This document shows positions 42,946 to 54,684 of a DNA stretch of 64,000 nt, in pieces. Every line of letters starts with the position of its first letter. Position 1 is the first letter of the stretch. The translations under genes and the position numbers were made by a program. The notes beneath the pieces are model-generated. The model was not told the origin of the DNA, ran no database searches, and was given only the letters and a program-made list of their open reading frames with translations. Source of the stretch: Ichthyophis bannanicus (lineage: Eukaryota > Chordata > Amphibia > Gymnophiona > Ichthyophiidae); NCBI GenBank assembly GCA_033557465.1, contig CM066045.1, forward strand, positions 129,849,596 to 129,913,595, in the 5' to 3' direction.

Positions 42946-43242
42946 TCTTCTTTCCACTCTCTCTCCTTCTCTCCTAGTCAGCCTCCACTAGTCTTTCTCT
43001 CTCCTCCCTCCAGTCTCCCTCCCTTTCCACAACCAGTCCTCGCTAGTCTTTCTCTCTGTCTCAACTAGTCCCTCTTTCTCTTCTGCCAGACCCCACCACA
43101 GTCTTTTCCCCTCGAGTCTTTATCTCTCTTGCTCTTGACTTATAACAGCATGAAAAGGCCTTTCTCTGCGTCCTTTTGTCCCCTTGTAATAGTCTCACGG
43201 ACCCCCAAGGATCCACAGAACACAGGTTGGAAATAATTTCCT

Positions 43243-43974
43243 TTTAAATAAATAAAAAAGATAAAAAGTGAAATGGGGTAAAAATACTATGCATGAAAAT
43301 CCATTTATCTATATAAATCACAAAATATAAAAATTAAAGTAACAAATGTTTTCAAAAGCGTAAAGCATTCCCTTAGTTGAAATGGGAGCAAAAAGCAACA
43401 AGTATAGCAATGAAAAGCAGGTAGTTCTGTTTCTTCACCACTACATTACAGCAGTAGCACCATGGTTCTGGATCTGGACAGAGACTTGCTTATTCAAGTT
43501 AGTCTGTGCGTAATGACTGAACTGCTTGTTATCTAGGCTGATTGGCCGATGGAGGGAGTGAACCAGCATGCAATGCAGTGTTCCAGGCTGACCAAATAAG
43601 CCCTGCAAGAACTTTATAGCTTCCTTCAGATATCTAAATTACATGGCAGGGGGACTTCAGCTCTGTTGATTTTGTGGGGGAGGAAGGAGTCTTTGTAAAT
43701 TATATAGCAATAGTTTAATTATACAGTTTCTTCTGTGACCGCGGAATCACGGGTGCCTGTATCAAAGCTTGCTGCGGGATGCCCTATAATTTTCAAGGCG
43801 CATCTCCAGTCCTTTAGATCATTCCCTTAAATTACATCCATTCGATCTCTAACCTGCTGTAGATGGCATAGAGCGGTATAGTAAGCTTTAAATAACATAA
43901 ACATAGATGATACAGTACTGGTTAAAAATAGCTTCATTACATGCACAGTTACAGCACAGAGAAGAACACGAGGG
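43243..43974. other. No gene recognised
   Basis: A/T-rich with an A-rich run at 43,245-43,345. No repeat ends were seen. Confidence 0.4.
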
Positions 43975-44168
43975 TAGGGATTCTCCAACTTGTCTTGGTG
44001 ACCACACAGCTGATCAGGTTTCCAGGATATCCACAAGGAATATGCATGAGATATATCGGCATATACTGCATATCCAAGTTATATAAATTAATCTTGTGGA
44101 TGTTTTGTGTGGATATCATGAAGAACTGACTGACAGTGGAGACGTTAGGGCAGGTTTTGGACACCCTA
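43975..44168. mobile_element. Palindromic MITE, TGCATGAG family, copy 4
   Basis: It contains CAGGTTTCCAGGATATCCACAAGGAATATGCATGAGATATAT, then a degenerate right half. Termini are eroded. Confidence 0.6.
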
Positions 44169-44751
44169 CATTAGGATGTAAGAAAAATAAACTCGCTTAC
44201 ATCTTGTATGTCTGTTCAGTCCTCGTTCTCTTTCCTGGAGCTGCCAAATAGTGCTAGCTGTGATGATGTTTTTTTCATAAACTTATCTGGAATCCAGGTC
44301 TGGATTTAGGTACTGACATTGGAGGCAGTAGCCTATATTGCCTAATTTTGATAGTCGCTGCCATTGCTATGCCTTGATCTGGCCTGGCAGCTGAAAGCTG
44401 ACCCTGCAGAAGCCACTTCTCTTTAACCTCCTTGCAGTTCTGGTGCACTGATTGATGCTGTGGTGCCCCACCCCTCAGGAGGAAGAGGCGGGGCATTACA
44501 GAGCCAATCAGCGTGCAAGGGCTGGAAGGCCTGATGCTGAAGCTACTGGCTAAAGATTGTTGCTGGGGGGTTGACCTTCAGCGCAGCAGTGGAAGACATG
44601 GGAGAAGGTAAGAACCTGAAAAGGCATTGGGGGAGTGTTGGGAAAAAAAGACTCCCTTCAGAGATTTCAAGACGGGGACCACCAGGGCCTGCCCCAGAGT
44701 TGCTTCAAGGTGTTACGATAGTTTCAGACAGAAAATGTATATAATATGCAG
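44169..44751. other. No gene recognised
   Basis: 44,290-44,520 has MITE-like wording (GGAGGCAGTAGCC, GGCATTACAGAGCC) without definable ends. Confidence 0.35.
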
Positions 44752-44916
44752 CAGTGGCGTAAATTCTTCCCAAGCGGCCCCTACAGTGCAGGGGGGCTTC
44801 AATGGAGAAGAGAGCCCATTGCAGCTGTTTCTGTATCTTCTGACGTGGACTTCCCCTTCTTTGGGTCCTTTCAGCATTGTTGCTTGGGGGCCCCTAATTT
44901 GAACTTCTGTCACTGA
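44752..44916. mobile_element. Short hAT-type MITE (CAGTGGCGTA end)
   Basis: It starts CAGTGGCGTAAATTC and ends GAACTTCTGTCACTG. Flanking octamers ATATGCAG (44,744-44,751) and ATACCCAG (44,917-44,924) agree at 6 of 8. Total length is 165 bp. Confidence 0.65.
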
Positions 44917-44924
44917 TACCCAGG

Positions 44925-45479
44925 CATTTGGAAGGAGTCAACCATACAGCAGTACCTACAGATGCAGGCAAGTTTCTTTGTGCTTCCCAGCACATCTTTT
45001 AATATTTCATAAAATCTGTGATTTCTGGCTTGCCAGCAGAAAGCAAGTTAACGAATGGCCACTGTGAGTAAAAGAACCCGATTTGTATGGGCTTATTGAT
45101 TGCTTCTATTTCTAGAGGCAGCTGTTCTTCCATTTGAAAACAACAAGCGAAGAATTTCTGTGATATTCAGGAAAAACAGATCCACAGCTCCAAACACTGG
45201 CAAACCATGTTCAGTTTTTAGATTGGTTGATCTAAGATTTGTGATACCTGGACCACAATCTGTGATTCTTGATTCCTTTTGGCTTTGGTGTTTCCCCCTG
45301 CAATGGGTGGGGGTCATGATTCCAAGGGCATTCTGATTAATTTAGGTAAATTGTGCCCCTCCCCCCCCCCTCTTCTACATAATGCCTTGGACAATTTTTT
45401 TTAACTCTTTGGAATCTTCACAGGCCAAGGCAGAGGACTCTCCATTGTACCCCTGTGAGCCGTGGTATTTATGCTACAG
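44925..45479. other. No gene recognised
   Basis: Unassigned sequence with a C-run at about 45,360-45,370. Confidence 0.35.
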
Positions 45480-46100
45480 GCAATGATCTGCAGTCTGTTA
45501 GATTATTGTAATTAATTCTATATATGTGGGTCTTCCAGAATGTTGTTGTAAGGGTGCTCTCCAGTAGGGAGAGGGTTACTCTTTTACATGTTTCTTTACA
45601 TTTGGGTTTCATTATAACAACAAATTTGATTCAAGTTGCTTTGCTCGGTCCACTGCTCTTTTATGGAGGGTGAGGGCGGGAGTTTGAGAGAGACGATTTT
45701 AAACAATGTTCCATCCTGAGCGTTGTGCTCCAGCCGCTTACAGAAACTGGCATTACCCCCAGTTAAATATTTTAGGCTAGAAAGAACTAAGGCTTGTTTC
45801 TTTTCAGGGATGGCTCATGAATTTTAGAACTATATTCCTCTGGAATTAAGGGGATTCAGGATTACTGTATATTTAGGCATAAATTGAAATCTGGCTATTC
45901 AAGAGGTCTCATTGGTCAGTCTCAAAGGGGAACTGACTAAGGTGAGTTTTGATTTTGGGGTGTGCTGCCTTTCAGTTGGATTTTTTTGACATTTCTATAT
46001 GATTGTATTCAGTTTTATGTTTGTGTAGTTATTTTATTTCATTTTTTTATTTTATTATTTTTATATTTGTATGTACTTTTACATTGTATTTTCTTACTGA
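45480..46100 (+). pseudogene. L2-type LINE RT C-terminal remnant
   Basis: Across shifting frames, LLDYCN.FYICGSSRM matches the LDYCNxLYxGLP motif near 45,495. Later NYIPLELRG and IQDYCIFRHKLKSGYS near 45,820-45,900 match the terminal helix region. Multiple stops and frameshifts show age. A T-rich tail follows to 46,100. Confidence 0.5.
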
Positions 46101-46274
46101 CATGATGGCATTTAACAAGAACACCACATTTTGAAACAAAATGAACTTGACTGGCTAGTCAACCCCTTCTTGCAACAAATACTTCCTGTCATATGGTGTT
46201 TGTCAGTGTAGATTCTATCCTCTCCAGTCAGCAGATGCAGAGTTCACAGAGCCAAGTATTATGAGAAAATAATA

Positions 46275-47269
46275 GGGCTCTTTTACCAAAGTGCACTATA
46301 CAATTAACGCACAATTTGTCACGCACTAACTGCATGCTCAGGCCTGCGGTAACATTTACTATGGGGCAGATTCTGAGATGCGTGTTGCGGGGCTGCACGC
46401 CATCTGGGCCCGATTCCCCCTCCAGCTCTCCCCGCATGGTGGGGAACAAGAGGGGGCAGGATATGGGCAGAGAGGGGGTGGGCCGAGCCGTAGCATGATT
46501 CCATTGTTGGCCCTGTACATCCTGCAGAGTCATGGGGGACGGCCTGCTTATTCCATCTTGGAGGTGGAATAACAACAAGTTGCCCCCCAATCCTGCCCGC
46601 CATCCCCCCTCCCCGGGGTCAGCCCAGGGCACATGTGGGTCCCCACCGCCTGATCGGAGCACTGGCTGCCCCCGTCAGGCATGGACGGCAGGGAATCAGG
46701 GTTCCGGGGTGCGCCGCACATGTGCTGCCAAGGGAAGGACGTCCCCACAGCACCAGAAGGGGCACTCCAGGATGTCCTTGGGCCCAATTCTGTGTGCCAC
46801 AGGAACGTTTTGTTCCCATGGCATAGAATCAAGTCCAAACAGGCCCATCTTGCTCGGGGCCGTCCAGTTGGCCTAGACATGCCCCTTTGTGAAATGGGCT
46901 CCACGAGGGCACGATGGTTAATGCATATCGATTTTTGCACTAACTGCCTAGCGCCCATTATGGTGCCAAATGGGCAGGTTAGACGCAGAGAGTGGATCCG
47001 GTGAGCCCATTGTAATTGGTGCAGGGAGATATATCACACTCTGTCACTGATGCAGCTAGTGTGGGTGCATTTACCTCCATGTCAAAAAGTGGAGTTAAGT
47101 GCACTCGCAGTAATGTCACAGTGCGTTAGGGGATGCAGCCATGTGCTAACTATTGGGAACATGTTGGTCACACCCCCGACTACAGAGGCTTTGCACTTAA
47201 TGCATATTAGTTTTTATGCTAAAAGCACATTAAATGCAAAAACCTAACCTACTTTAGTAAAAGGGCCCC
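46275..47269. mobile_element. TIR element, GGGCCTTTTTAC family, copy 2
   Basis: GGGCTCTTTTACCAAAG at the left and CTACTTTAGTAAAAGGGCCCC at the right are inverted ends. It contains a nested element at about 46,360-46,870. Confidence 0.68.
46360..46870. mobile_element. GATTCTA-family element nested in the TIR element
   Basis: GGGGCAGATTCTGAGATGCG near 46,363 and GGGCCCAATTCTGTG / CATAGAATCAAGTCC near 46,780-46,830 resemble the 39,269 element. TTATTCCATCTTGGAGGTGGAATAAC at 46,548-46,573 is the same hairpin core as 39,682-39,720. Boundaries are approximate. Confidence 0.5.
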
Positions 47270-48304
47270 AATGTTATCTTAGTGAAGACAATTTCCAGAA
47301 GTCATTTACCTTGGCAAATAAGCTGGCTGAAAATTGTCCACTCTTTCCCTGGGCAGAACTCTTTGTGAGGATTAACAGGGCTCATACCAGTGGGAAAACA
47401 GGTCAGCTCGGAGCAGGGTTAGGTCAGGGCATGCAAAAACGCACTGAGATTTGCATTTTTAAAAGTATGCACGCTTTATTTTTCACAGAAAGTTATCCAT
47501 AGAAAACTCCAGGCACAAATATGTGGACTTTATACTGTAGTTGCCTGCAGAATTGCCACACACCTTTTGTAAAATCCATTCAAAGCAAGTTCTGAATCTT
47601 TAAACAGGCAACTAGTGAGGTCTTGTCCTTGTGTTACCAGTTGGTGTAGAGCCCATAAAGGCCCTTAGAACTGGCTTTGGGACAATAGAAACCAGTACCA
47701 TTGTTCAACACAAGCAACTCACAGGGAATTTGATAATTGACACACACATCACATTTTCCACTGCTCCAAAGTCCTACGCTGGTCTGCCACTTTAACAATT
47801 TTGGACCTGAAGAGCCTATTTATAGGCAAGACGTAGCAAAAAACCTTTGGCAAATGAGGCCCTTTGGTTTTTAATAAGGCATTTGACCTCTCATATACTG
47901 GCTCAAAATGATCATCTCCTTCTTCAGCTGCAGTCAATCCTTCCTGTATAATATGGCTTTTTTCCAGTAATACTTCATAAAAATAATTCTGCTTCTCCTC
48001 TCGAAAGGTTATTGAAAATGTCAAAAATAAGAAGAAAGTGGAAACGGAGGTTAGGAAAGATAAGCCTGATCCACGAGTGCAGGAGTAAAGCAAGCCGTAA
48101 TGACATTAGGAACTGTGATAGTGCAACAACTTATTATAATGCACTACTAATATGAATTACTCCACTGTCCTTATTCTGCACAATGAGGAACTTTGATGCA
48201 GGAATGAGGAAGGTACCCTGTACTTACGCCTTGGATGCATCAGTGTGATCAGTAATATTTGCCCTAGTTCTACATTTCAAAGCAGAGACGCTTTATGGGA
48301 AGAT
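47270..48304. other. No gene recognised
   Basis: The minus frame 48,093-47,749 (114 codons, hydrophobic start) has no homology that I can name. No repeat ends were seen. Confidence 0.35.
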
Positions 48305-48479
48305 CAGGGCCAACCCCAGAGTTGGTCCAAAGTGTTGGAGCCTTTGGCGAACCTCAAGCTTTACACCTCCTATGGCTGTCAAAATCTATTATTTAGCGTG
48401 ACTGCTCTGATTTTGCTGCCCTCTGGAGGTTGCTGCCCTAGGCGACTGACTAGTTTGCTTAGTGGTTGGGCCGGCCCTG
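48305..48479. mobile_element. hAT-type MITE, 175 bp
   Basis: CAGGGCCAACCCC at the left and GGTTGGGCCGGCCCTG at the right. GGGAAGAT (48,297-48,304) and GGGAGGAT (48,480-48,487) form an 8-bp duplication with one mismatch. Its twin lies at 49,800-49,994. Confidence 0.85.
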
Positions 48480-48537
48480 GGGAGGATCTTCTTTTTCTGT
48501 AATGAGCTGCTGTTTATTTTCTTATTATCTGACTGTA

Positions 48538-48568
48538 TTTCGGCTAAACCATTGCCTATCTTCGTCAG
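48538..48568 (-). ncRNA. Hammerhead-ribozyme-like core
   Basis: The minus strand reads CTGACGA-AGATA-GGC..GCC-GAAAT-ACA-GTC. It has both core boxes, a weak GGC/GCC stem II and a GTC in the cleavage position after a minimal stem III. No stem I was found. It lies outside the neighbouring MITE. Confidence 0.22.
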
Positions 48569-49799
48569 AAATGATCTAATTATGCCATAAGGTCTCAAAT
48601 CCAGGAGAATGAACAAAAACTCGGACCGTGATTAGAATGTCTGGCAGAATTCTAGTAGCTATAGTCCCGGGGACAGCCAGAATCCTTGAGTGCTAGAATA
48701 CCTTTGATTGGACCAACCCAGGAATTAGCCAAAGATGTTGCATCTTTCAGGACCACGGGGGCTCCCTTCCTCTTCAGATAAAAATCTTATGAAAAAGACG
48801 CTGGGGGACTCATGTCTGATTTTTAAAATTAGCACGTTCGGGCAAAATTTCCACATAAGCCTTTCCTGCTCTCCCGAAGCCCTTATGTTCTTGTGCCCCT
48901 ACCTGAAGTCTCAGAAAATGGAATCCCTGGACGGGAGACATACTGTCTTAATAATTGCACAAGTGAACTCTTTGAAGATTGAGCAGGAAAGTTACCCTGC
49001 TTTTTTAAATCTTATTTTGTTTATAAGGACTCTAAGTGACTTTATGTTTAAGTTTTGTTTTCTTTGATTTTGTTGTGTGTTTTCTACATGGCTTCCCTGA
49101 ACGACATTGTTCACTCATCTGATAGTTGTAGTACAAAGGAGCTCTTAGAGTGGGGCAGGCAGTAAAGGGCACACTTTAGAGAGGAGTGGGCCCAGATCAC
49201 AGAGGATCGCTGGATGCTAGCTACCATTCAGCACGGCTCTGCTTTAGAATGCAGAGAGCCTATTTGATCCTGTCTCCTGCATCCCCGTTCCTCGCTGTGC
49301 CCATCTGTCACTGCCGCCGCCTCTCTTTGCTGTTGCTTATTCTAAGCCGTATCTGTTTCTCTCAATCTCTCCTGTCCGGCTATGGCATTCCTTTCCTTTT
49401 TCTATACAGCCTTTTTTTAAAATTGTAAACCGCTCTGATACCCTGGAAGTCTAGGGCGGTATATCAAGTATTGTTAAAGATAAAGATGTGGAGACTGGAA
49501 TTAGGACATCAAGGATGGGACATACTCAGTTCTGATGGTATTTCTGAAATAGCTAAGCTGGAGCTAAATGAATATCTGCGTGCAGTGGGAAGAGTCATTT
49601 TACCAATGGACATGTGGGAAAAATCGAAATCTTGTGCATGCAGGTGCCCGCGTTTCACAACTTGCACGGGCAAATCAGCCTTTTTGCAAACATAAACGTG
49701 CAGCTGCTGCTGTTTAACTGCAGGGGCCTCTATTTTCATCTAAATATAGTTTGGAGTGAGGAATAAACTAGAAGGATTAAGAGAGATAATCACTTTAAT
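48569..49799. other. No gene; one LINE-tail fragment
   Basis: 49,425-49,470 (TTGTAAACCGCTCTGATACCCTGGAAGTCTAGGGCGGTATATC) is an L2/SINE-type tail. The frame at 48,735-49,067 has no recognisable domain. Confidence 0.4.
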
Positions 49800-49994
49800 C
49801 AGGGCTGGCCCCAGAGTTGGTTCAAAGTGTTGGTGCCCTAGGCAAACCTTAAGCCTTATGCCCCCCCTCCCCTCCCCAGTTCTCAGAATCTGTTGCTTAG
49901 CTTAGAAAGCCCTGCTCTTTGCCGCCCTCCCACCAAAAAAGAAGCTGACGCCCTAGGCAACTGTCTAGTTTGCCTAGTGGTTGGGCCAGCCCTG
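49800..49994. mobile_element. hAT-type MITE, twin of 48,305-48,479
   Basis: CAGGGCTGGCCCCAGAGTTGGTTCAAAGTGTTGG at the left and CTAGTGGTTGGGCCAGCCCTG at the right. Flanks ACTTTAAT and CCTTTACG agree at only 5 of 8. Confidence 0.78.
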
Positions 49995-50274
49995 CCTTTA
50001 CGCCCTCCTGTAAAGGGCTGGTTGAAAATAGCACTTTTTGAACACCTGCACGTGACAGGGAGCAGGTGTAAATTGTTGGGTACCCTATTGCAGTCATACA
50101 CGTGTATTCCCTATCTGAAATGGGGCCTATACATGTAGATTTTGACCCATCATTGTCCTCTCGTGTCCCTCTGTAACCTAGATGTGATCAGGACATCCAA
50201 GTGTAAATTGAGTCCTTCCTAAAGTGGCTGTTTAGATGTAGCTGCCATGTGCACATCTAGGTGCCGGCACTGGA

Positions 50275-50692
50275 ACATACATCTGTAAAACCTCTAAAAT
50301 AATCCCCTGCAGGATCACGGTAGCTATCACCGCATTGGCATGATTGCACGTTAATTCATGCTCATCGTAAGATGGAGTGAGAACTGCGCAGATTCTAGGC
50401 AAAGAATGGGCGCGGACTACACATTGTAGTTAGTGTGCCAGGACTCGCACGGGCTGTCACTTTTGCAGTTACCACGTCTGCACTTAACACCACCTCTTGA
50501 GGTGGCGTGAACTGCATCTGTGCAAATTTTAAATAAATGTAACACGCAGTAAGGGACTTTTCAATGCGGTTATTGTAGGGGACTTGCTCCCAACAGTTAC
50601 CACACACCTTTTGCACTAATCATGTGTTGCTTTTTCTCCTAACACGTGATAAGCGCAGAAACTTACTGCTGTTTAATAAAAGGCCCCCAAGT
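50275..50692. mobile_element. TIR element, GGGCCTTTTTAC family, copy 3 (left end unclear)
   Basis: The right end AAACTTACTGCTGTTTAATAAAAGGCCCCC matches the family. The interior has GTTACCAC and CGCAGTAAG words. The left boundary near 50,275 is approximate. Confidence 0.5.
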
Positions 50693-50714
50693 GCAGTATA
50701 TTAAATATTTAATG

Positions 50715-51003
50715 GAGTGGAGGAGTGGCCTAGTGGTTGGGGCAAGATACTTCAGGCTGGAAGGTCGATGGTTCAAATCCCACTAGAGGACAGCAACCTT
50801 GGGCCGGAAGGACTGGGGTTTCTAGTCCCACAGGTGCTCCTTGTGGTCTTGGGCAAGCCACTTAATGCTCCATAGCCCATGTTCCCTGTAAAATAGTTAT
50901 CTCTAAGTTATAATGCCCTGTTCAATGTAATTTTAGTTTGTTCAATGTAAACCACACTGATGCAGAATAGCGCGGTATATAAGAGAATATAAATAAATAA
51001 ATG
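50715..51003 (+). mobile_element. tRNA-headed SINE with L2-like tail, copy 1
   Basis: The head GGAGGAGTGGCCTAGTGGTT..GGTTCAAATCC carries A- and B-box words. The body includes TCCTTGTGGTCTTGGGCAAGCCACTTAA and the tail TTGTTCAATGTAAACC..GCGGTATATAAGAG ends in AAATAAATAAAT. The tail matches the L2-type element tail at 57.9 kb, implying L2 mobilisation. Confidence 0.88.
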
Positions 51004-51173
51004 TTTTGATACACGGTAGCATGCATACCCAGGAGCTGAATTATACAAGTATGAAACCAGTGGCCAAGGTCTCAGTCCTGTTCAGATGAACTGCTTTGTA
51101 AACATGTCTTTTGTAGTTTTACCCAAAACATAAATCTGACTTGATAATTTTCTAAGTGCTATAATGATTAAGG

Positions 51174-51357
51174 CAGTGCTTCTCAACCCTCTTGTGGATG
51201 CACACCTGGCCAGTTGGGGTTTTCAGGATTACCATAATGAATATGCATGAGAGAGATTTGCATACAGTGGGTCTCAAATATCTTGGGCATATTTGTAGTG
51301 ATAATCCTGAAATCTCGACCGGCTAGGTGTGCATCCACGAGAGGGCTGGAAACACTG
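51174..51357. mobile_element. Palindromic MITE, TGCATGAG family, copy 5
   Basis: CAGTGCTTCTCAACCCTC at the left opposes GAGGGCTGGAAACACTG. The interior has AATGAATATGCATGAGAGAG. Flanking octamers share TTAAG only. Confidence 0.75.
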
Positions 51358-51716
51358 TTTTAAGCAGATAACAATCGACATAATTTATGCAGGTAATCCC
51401 ATGTTAACCTGTGGAAACTTGCAGGCTGATTATTGACCCCTTCTCTCCCCCTCGTATGGTAAAAGGGGACAGAAACAGGTCAGGGGAGGAAAGTTTATGC
51501 AAAAATTGACTGACTTTCCTGTGTCATTACCAGCATGTAGTTTTCCATCTGCTTCGGTGCAGGCACTTGAGTCCGCAGGTATCATATGCCCCTGTTCCAT
51601 GTGCTGGTCACATTTTCAAGGAAGTTTCCCTTTGCAAAATGAACTTACAGTCCTTTAAGTCCCAAGAGGGAGTTTAACTAGTCCAGTGTCTTCCTGGCAG
51701 TGCTGTGGACCGCTCT

Positions 51717-51800
51717 ACAGAAAGAGGAAGTGGCCTAGCAGGGCAGAATGGAATTCAGGGTTCAAATCCTGCTGCTGACCACGCCTCGTATCTTGGGTGG
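51717..51800 (+). mobile_element. tRNA-headed SINE fragment
   Basis: GAGGAAGTGGCCTAGCAGG..CAGGGTTCAAATCCTGCTGCTGACCACG..TCTTGGGTGGGTCA keeps the head and part of the body, then runs into an unrelated TTTATTTATTTAAATTTAG stretch. Confidence 0.65.
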
Positions 51801-51894
51801 GTCATTTATTTATTTAAATTTAGTTCACGCTTTTTCAGTAGTAACTCAAGGCACTTTTATCTCTCATGGCCGCAGGTGCCCACTTAGGGATCTA

Positions 51895-52860
51895 GTTATT
51901 AAGGGGTGCTAATATTAACATACATTTACTTCCCCATTAACGTGTGTTACTTTAACACAGGTCCCATGTTATTTAATGGGACCTAGTTACTAATAATGTT
52001 AGCGCAACTTAGTAGCCAGACCCCTTAAAGCGTAAGCTCTTCTGGGAAGGGACATGTGTTACCACCCTGCATACATCCAGTAGCACTATAAATAAATAAA
52101 TATTATTATTATGATTCCCAGTTAGATCTCAAGGGTGATAACTAATGACTGGATTCAGGACCTATGATCGCAGGGAAGGACGTTGCCTTTTTCAGGAGCA
52201 GCTCAAGGTGAGTTACATTTAAGTACAGTAGGTGCCTGGTCCCCAGTCGAAGACCATCCCTGCTGCAGTGACTAGATTAGGTACACTGGGGGAGGGGGGA
52301 AGGTGGAGGGATATAAAATAGAGGTGGTTTAGGATGAAGGCTAATGGTGCCCAGATCCCATCCACGGTTCCAAATGAGCTGGGAGCCAAAAGGCATAGCA
52401 GAAAGCTGCCAGGTCTGAAAAGATCTACAATACTTCAGACTGATTTATGGTAAACAGCAAACAGCTTTAAAATTATTAGCTGGTGCAAGAGGGCTGTTTA
52501 ACTGTTTTATGGGTTTCTTAGTTTATTGGATGATGGAAGAAGATTTTCTGGCTCAAATAATTGCTTGACTTGAATAATTTGATCTATACATTTCTTCAAG
52601 AAGCAGGTTTTTGGTTGTTTAATTTTGATAACTCACCTAAAATCAAATATTAAGTTGTTGTTTTTTTTTAAATTTCGTTCATATCCTGCCAATCTGTATA
52701 CTCCAGAGCTGCTATTAATTTCATATTGCAATATGAAAGAATTGGGTGCTTATGTGGGAATAAATTCAAAATGATTTATTTTATCCACCCCGGCATATCA
52801 CATTTTATTAATGCAGAAATTAGTCTGTTTTCCGTCTTCTATTTCTGTTGTTTTTTTTTA
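51895..52860. other. No gene; retroelement scraps
   Basis: 51,900-52,030 resembles GTTAACG-rich TIR elements. 52,030-52,112 (TAAGCTCTTCTGGGAAGGGA..AGTAGCACTATAAATAAATAA) is an L2-type tail. 52,200-52,250 echoes the 3,731-3,780 fragment. The rest is A/T-rich. Confidence 0.45.
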
Positions 52861-52867
52861 TGGGATG

Positions 52868-53070
52868 GGAGTGGAGGAGTAGCCTAGTGGTTAGAGCACT
52901 GGCTTGGTAGCCAAGTAACCAGGGTTTGATTCCTGCTAGCACTCCTTGTGGCCTTGGGCAAGTCACTTAACCCTCCATTGCCTTGGAAGAAAGGCCTGGC
53001 AATCTACTTCCGGTGACACTGCCAAGAACACCCAGGAGTCAGGACTGACTCGAAGGCACACATTGCATTG
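52868..53070 (+). mobile_element. tRNA-headed SINE with RTE-like tail
   Basis: It is flanked by TTATGGGATG at 52,858-52,867 and 53,071-53,080, a perfect 10-bp duplication. The head GGAGGAGTAGCCTAGTGGTTAGAGC..GGGTTTGATTCCTGC resembles the SINE at 50.7 kb, but the tail GGACTGACTCGAAGGCACACATTG resembles the RTE-like 3' end at 41.4 kb. Confidence 0.9.
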
Positions 53071-53080
53071 TTATGGGATG

Positions 53081-53679
53081 ATACGTTAAGATAGATGCCT
53101 TGTTCCACTCTGAAGGGCACAATCTCACTGTTATCCCATGAAACTCCAATTCAGAAGGGTGGAAAGGGATGTCCGTGGTACTAGGAAACTAAAACAAGAG
53201 CAGGTATCATAAGGACTACATCTCCTAGAAGACTTAGAGCTGTGGATGAATGGGTCTCTGGGAGAAGGAAGGGTGGGTTGTTCAAGGCAGAGAATCCTGC
53301 ATGCCAACAGAGCTATTTCAAGTGGAATGGACTCTGATGGGGTTGAAAGAGACCCAGATAATGCTCCTGGGATCTGAGCTGGGTTTGGTTGGAGCTGAAC
53401 CCAAAAATACAGGTACAATAGGTGGGTTCTGGGTGTTACAAGAGTGTGAAAATGCAGCCAGCCAGTACTACTATTGTGGGAAGAGCTGGACTTTGCCTGA
53501 TTATTGTAAAATTTTATTTCCTTCTCCAGTTATAGGCAGCACTCTTATAACAGGTGGGCCTGGGAAGTAAATAGATTGTGCTAAAAAAAACAGTTTTAAT
53601 TTTCTTTCTATTTTTCCTGCAAGCACAGCCAGTAGATTAGGCCCCAGCAGCCAAGGATTGTGGTTATTTTAGCCCTTTT
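53081..53679. other. No gene recognised
   Basis: Frames of 95-106 codons on both strands overlap here with no domain or splice support. Confidence 0.35.
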
Positions 53680-54244
53680 TTTCTCATAAGATATGCCGTA
53701 TGTAACAAAGAGCATAGAGCTCAGTATCTTGTCTAAAAGTGGCCAATCTAGGTTACAAATACCTGTCGGGATCCCAAAAAGTACCTTCATTCTCTTCTGT
53801 TCACTCCCATGTGTAAATGGTGGCTTACCCATGTCTACCTGGCTAATAATGGTTTATTATGGGGTTTTTCTTGAGGACCTTGTCTAAATCCCTCTTAAAT
53901 CCAGCTATGCTAGGTGCCTTGACCACATTCTCTTAAAACAAATTCCACAGCATACTTAAGTGCTTCTCAACCCTCTCCTGGAGCCCCATCAGCCAGTCAG
54001 ATACCTACGATGAATACATGTGAGGTGGATAGCATACAAGGCTCCTCCATTATATGCAAATTTATCTCATGCTTACTGAGTGTGGTAATCTTGAAAACCC
54101 TACTAGCTAGGTGTACCTCCAGGAGACGGTTGAGAAGCATTAACTTAGTTGTACATTGAATGAAAATATGTGTTCCTTCCTATTTGTTTAAATCTGCTAT
54201 CTATTGGTTCTATGGCACGTCTCCCAGTCCTACTACTGTTTAAA
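53680..54244 (-). mobile_element. CR1-type LINE 3' part (family A-like), split by MITE
   Basis: The antisense CR1 tail and RT C-terminus (CATAAGATATGCCGTATG.., GGTTACAAATACCTG.., AAATCCAGCTATGCTAGG..ACAAATTCCACAG) breaks at 53,959 and resumes at 54,141 (GTACATTGAATGAAAATATGTG). It is more diverged than the 27.6-kb copy. Confidence 0.72.
53960..54140. mobile_element. Palindromic MITE, TGCATGAG family, copy 6
   Basis: TGCTTCTCAACCCTCTCCTGGAG at the left opposes CTCCAGGAGACGGTTGAGAAGCA at the right. TTAA occurs at or next to both outer edges. Confidence 0.78.
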
Positions 54245-54438
54245 GCAGAGGAACTCAACCCGGTGATCTGGACATTTCTAAACAGTTAAGATTTCTAGAT
54301 GACCACGATGAATATGCATGAGAAAGATTTGCATGCATTGCCTCCATTGTATGCAAATCTCTCTCATGTATATTCATGATGTTATCCTGAAAATGTGACT
54401 GGCTAGGTATGTCCCAAGGATTGGATTGAGAACCCCTG
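54245..54438. mobile_element. Palindromic MITE, TGCATGAG family, copy 7
   Basis: GCAGAGGAACTCAACCC at the left opposes GGATTGAGAACCCCTG. GATGAATATGCATGAGAAAG and CTCTCATGTATATTCATGAT form the centre. Confidence 0.75.
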
Positions 54439-54684
54439 TTGTAAATGGAATGTAAGTCAAGTGTAATGAAACCTGGGACGACGGACACTATCATGTATCT
54501 CGATAGCTTCATATGCCCTGTGCCTCTCATTTAGCTATTTTCTTCAACTCCACCCTTCAGCCTTCTTCAACACTTTCTATGTAAATGGGTTCTTGGTTTC
54601 CTGACCTGCTACTTTTTGTGCTTCACTTAGTAGTGATCACTTTACCTCTTCATGGAAGTTACAAATGGCCTAGTTTAATGGGTA
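54439..54684. other. No gene recognised
   Basis: Short unassigned spacer. Confidence 0.4.

Larger units (their letters stand above)
41516..43242. mobile_element. Outer hAT-like element hosting a CR1 that hosts an RTE fragment
   Basis: The left part GCAGAGGTTCCCCACTTC..ATCGACCCCTTATTA and right part CACGGACCCCCAAGGATCCACAGAACACAGGTTGGAAAT are the two ends of one family with inverted GCAGAGGTTCCC-type termini. Between them are pyrimidine-rich sequence (42,947-43,140) and the CR1 insertion. Confidence 0.55.

Noticed and set aside
53960..54140. piggyBac-type MITE because of TTAA at both edges
   Set aside because: The left TTAA is offset by one base from the terminal repeat, and other copies of the family lack TTAA while starting CAGTG.
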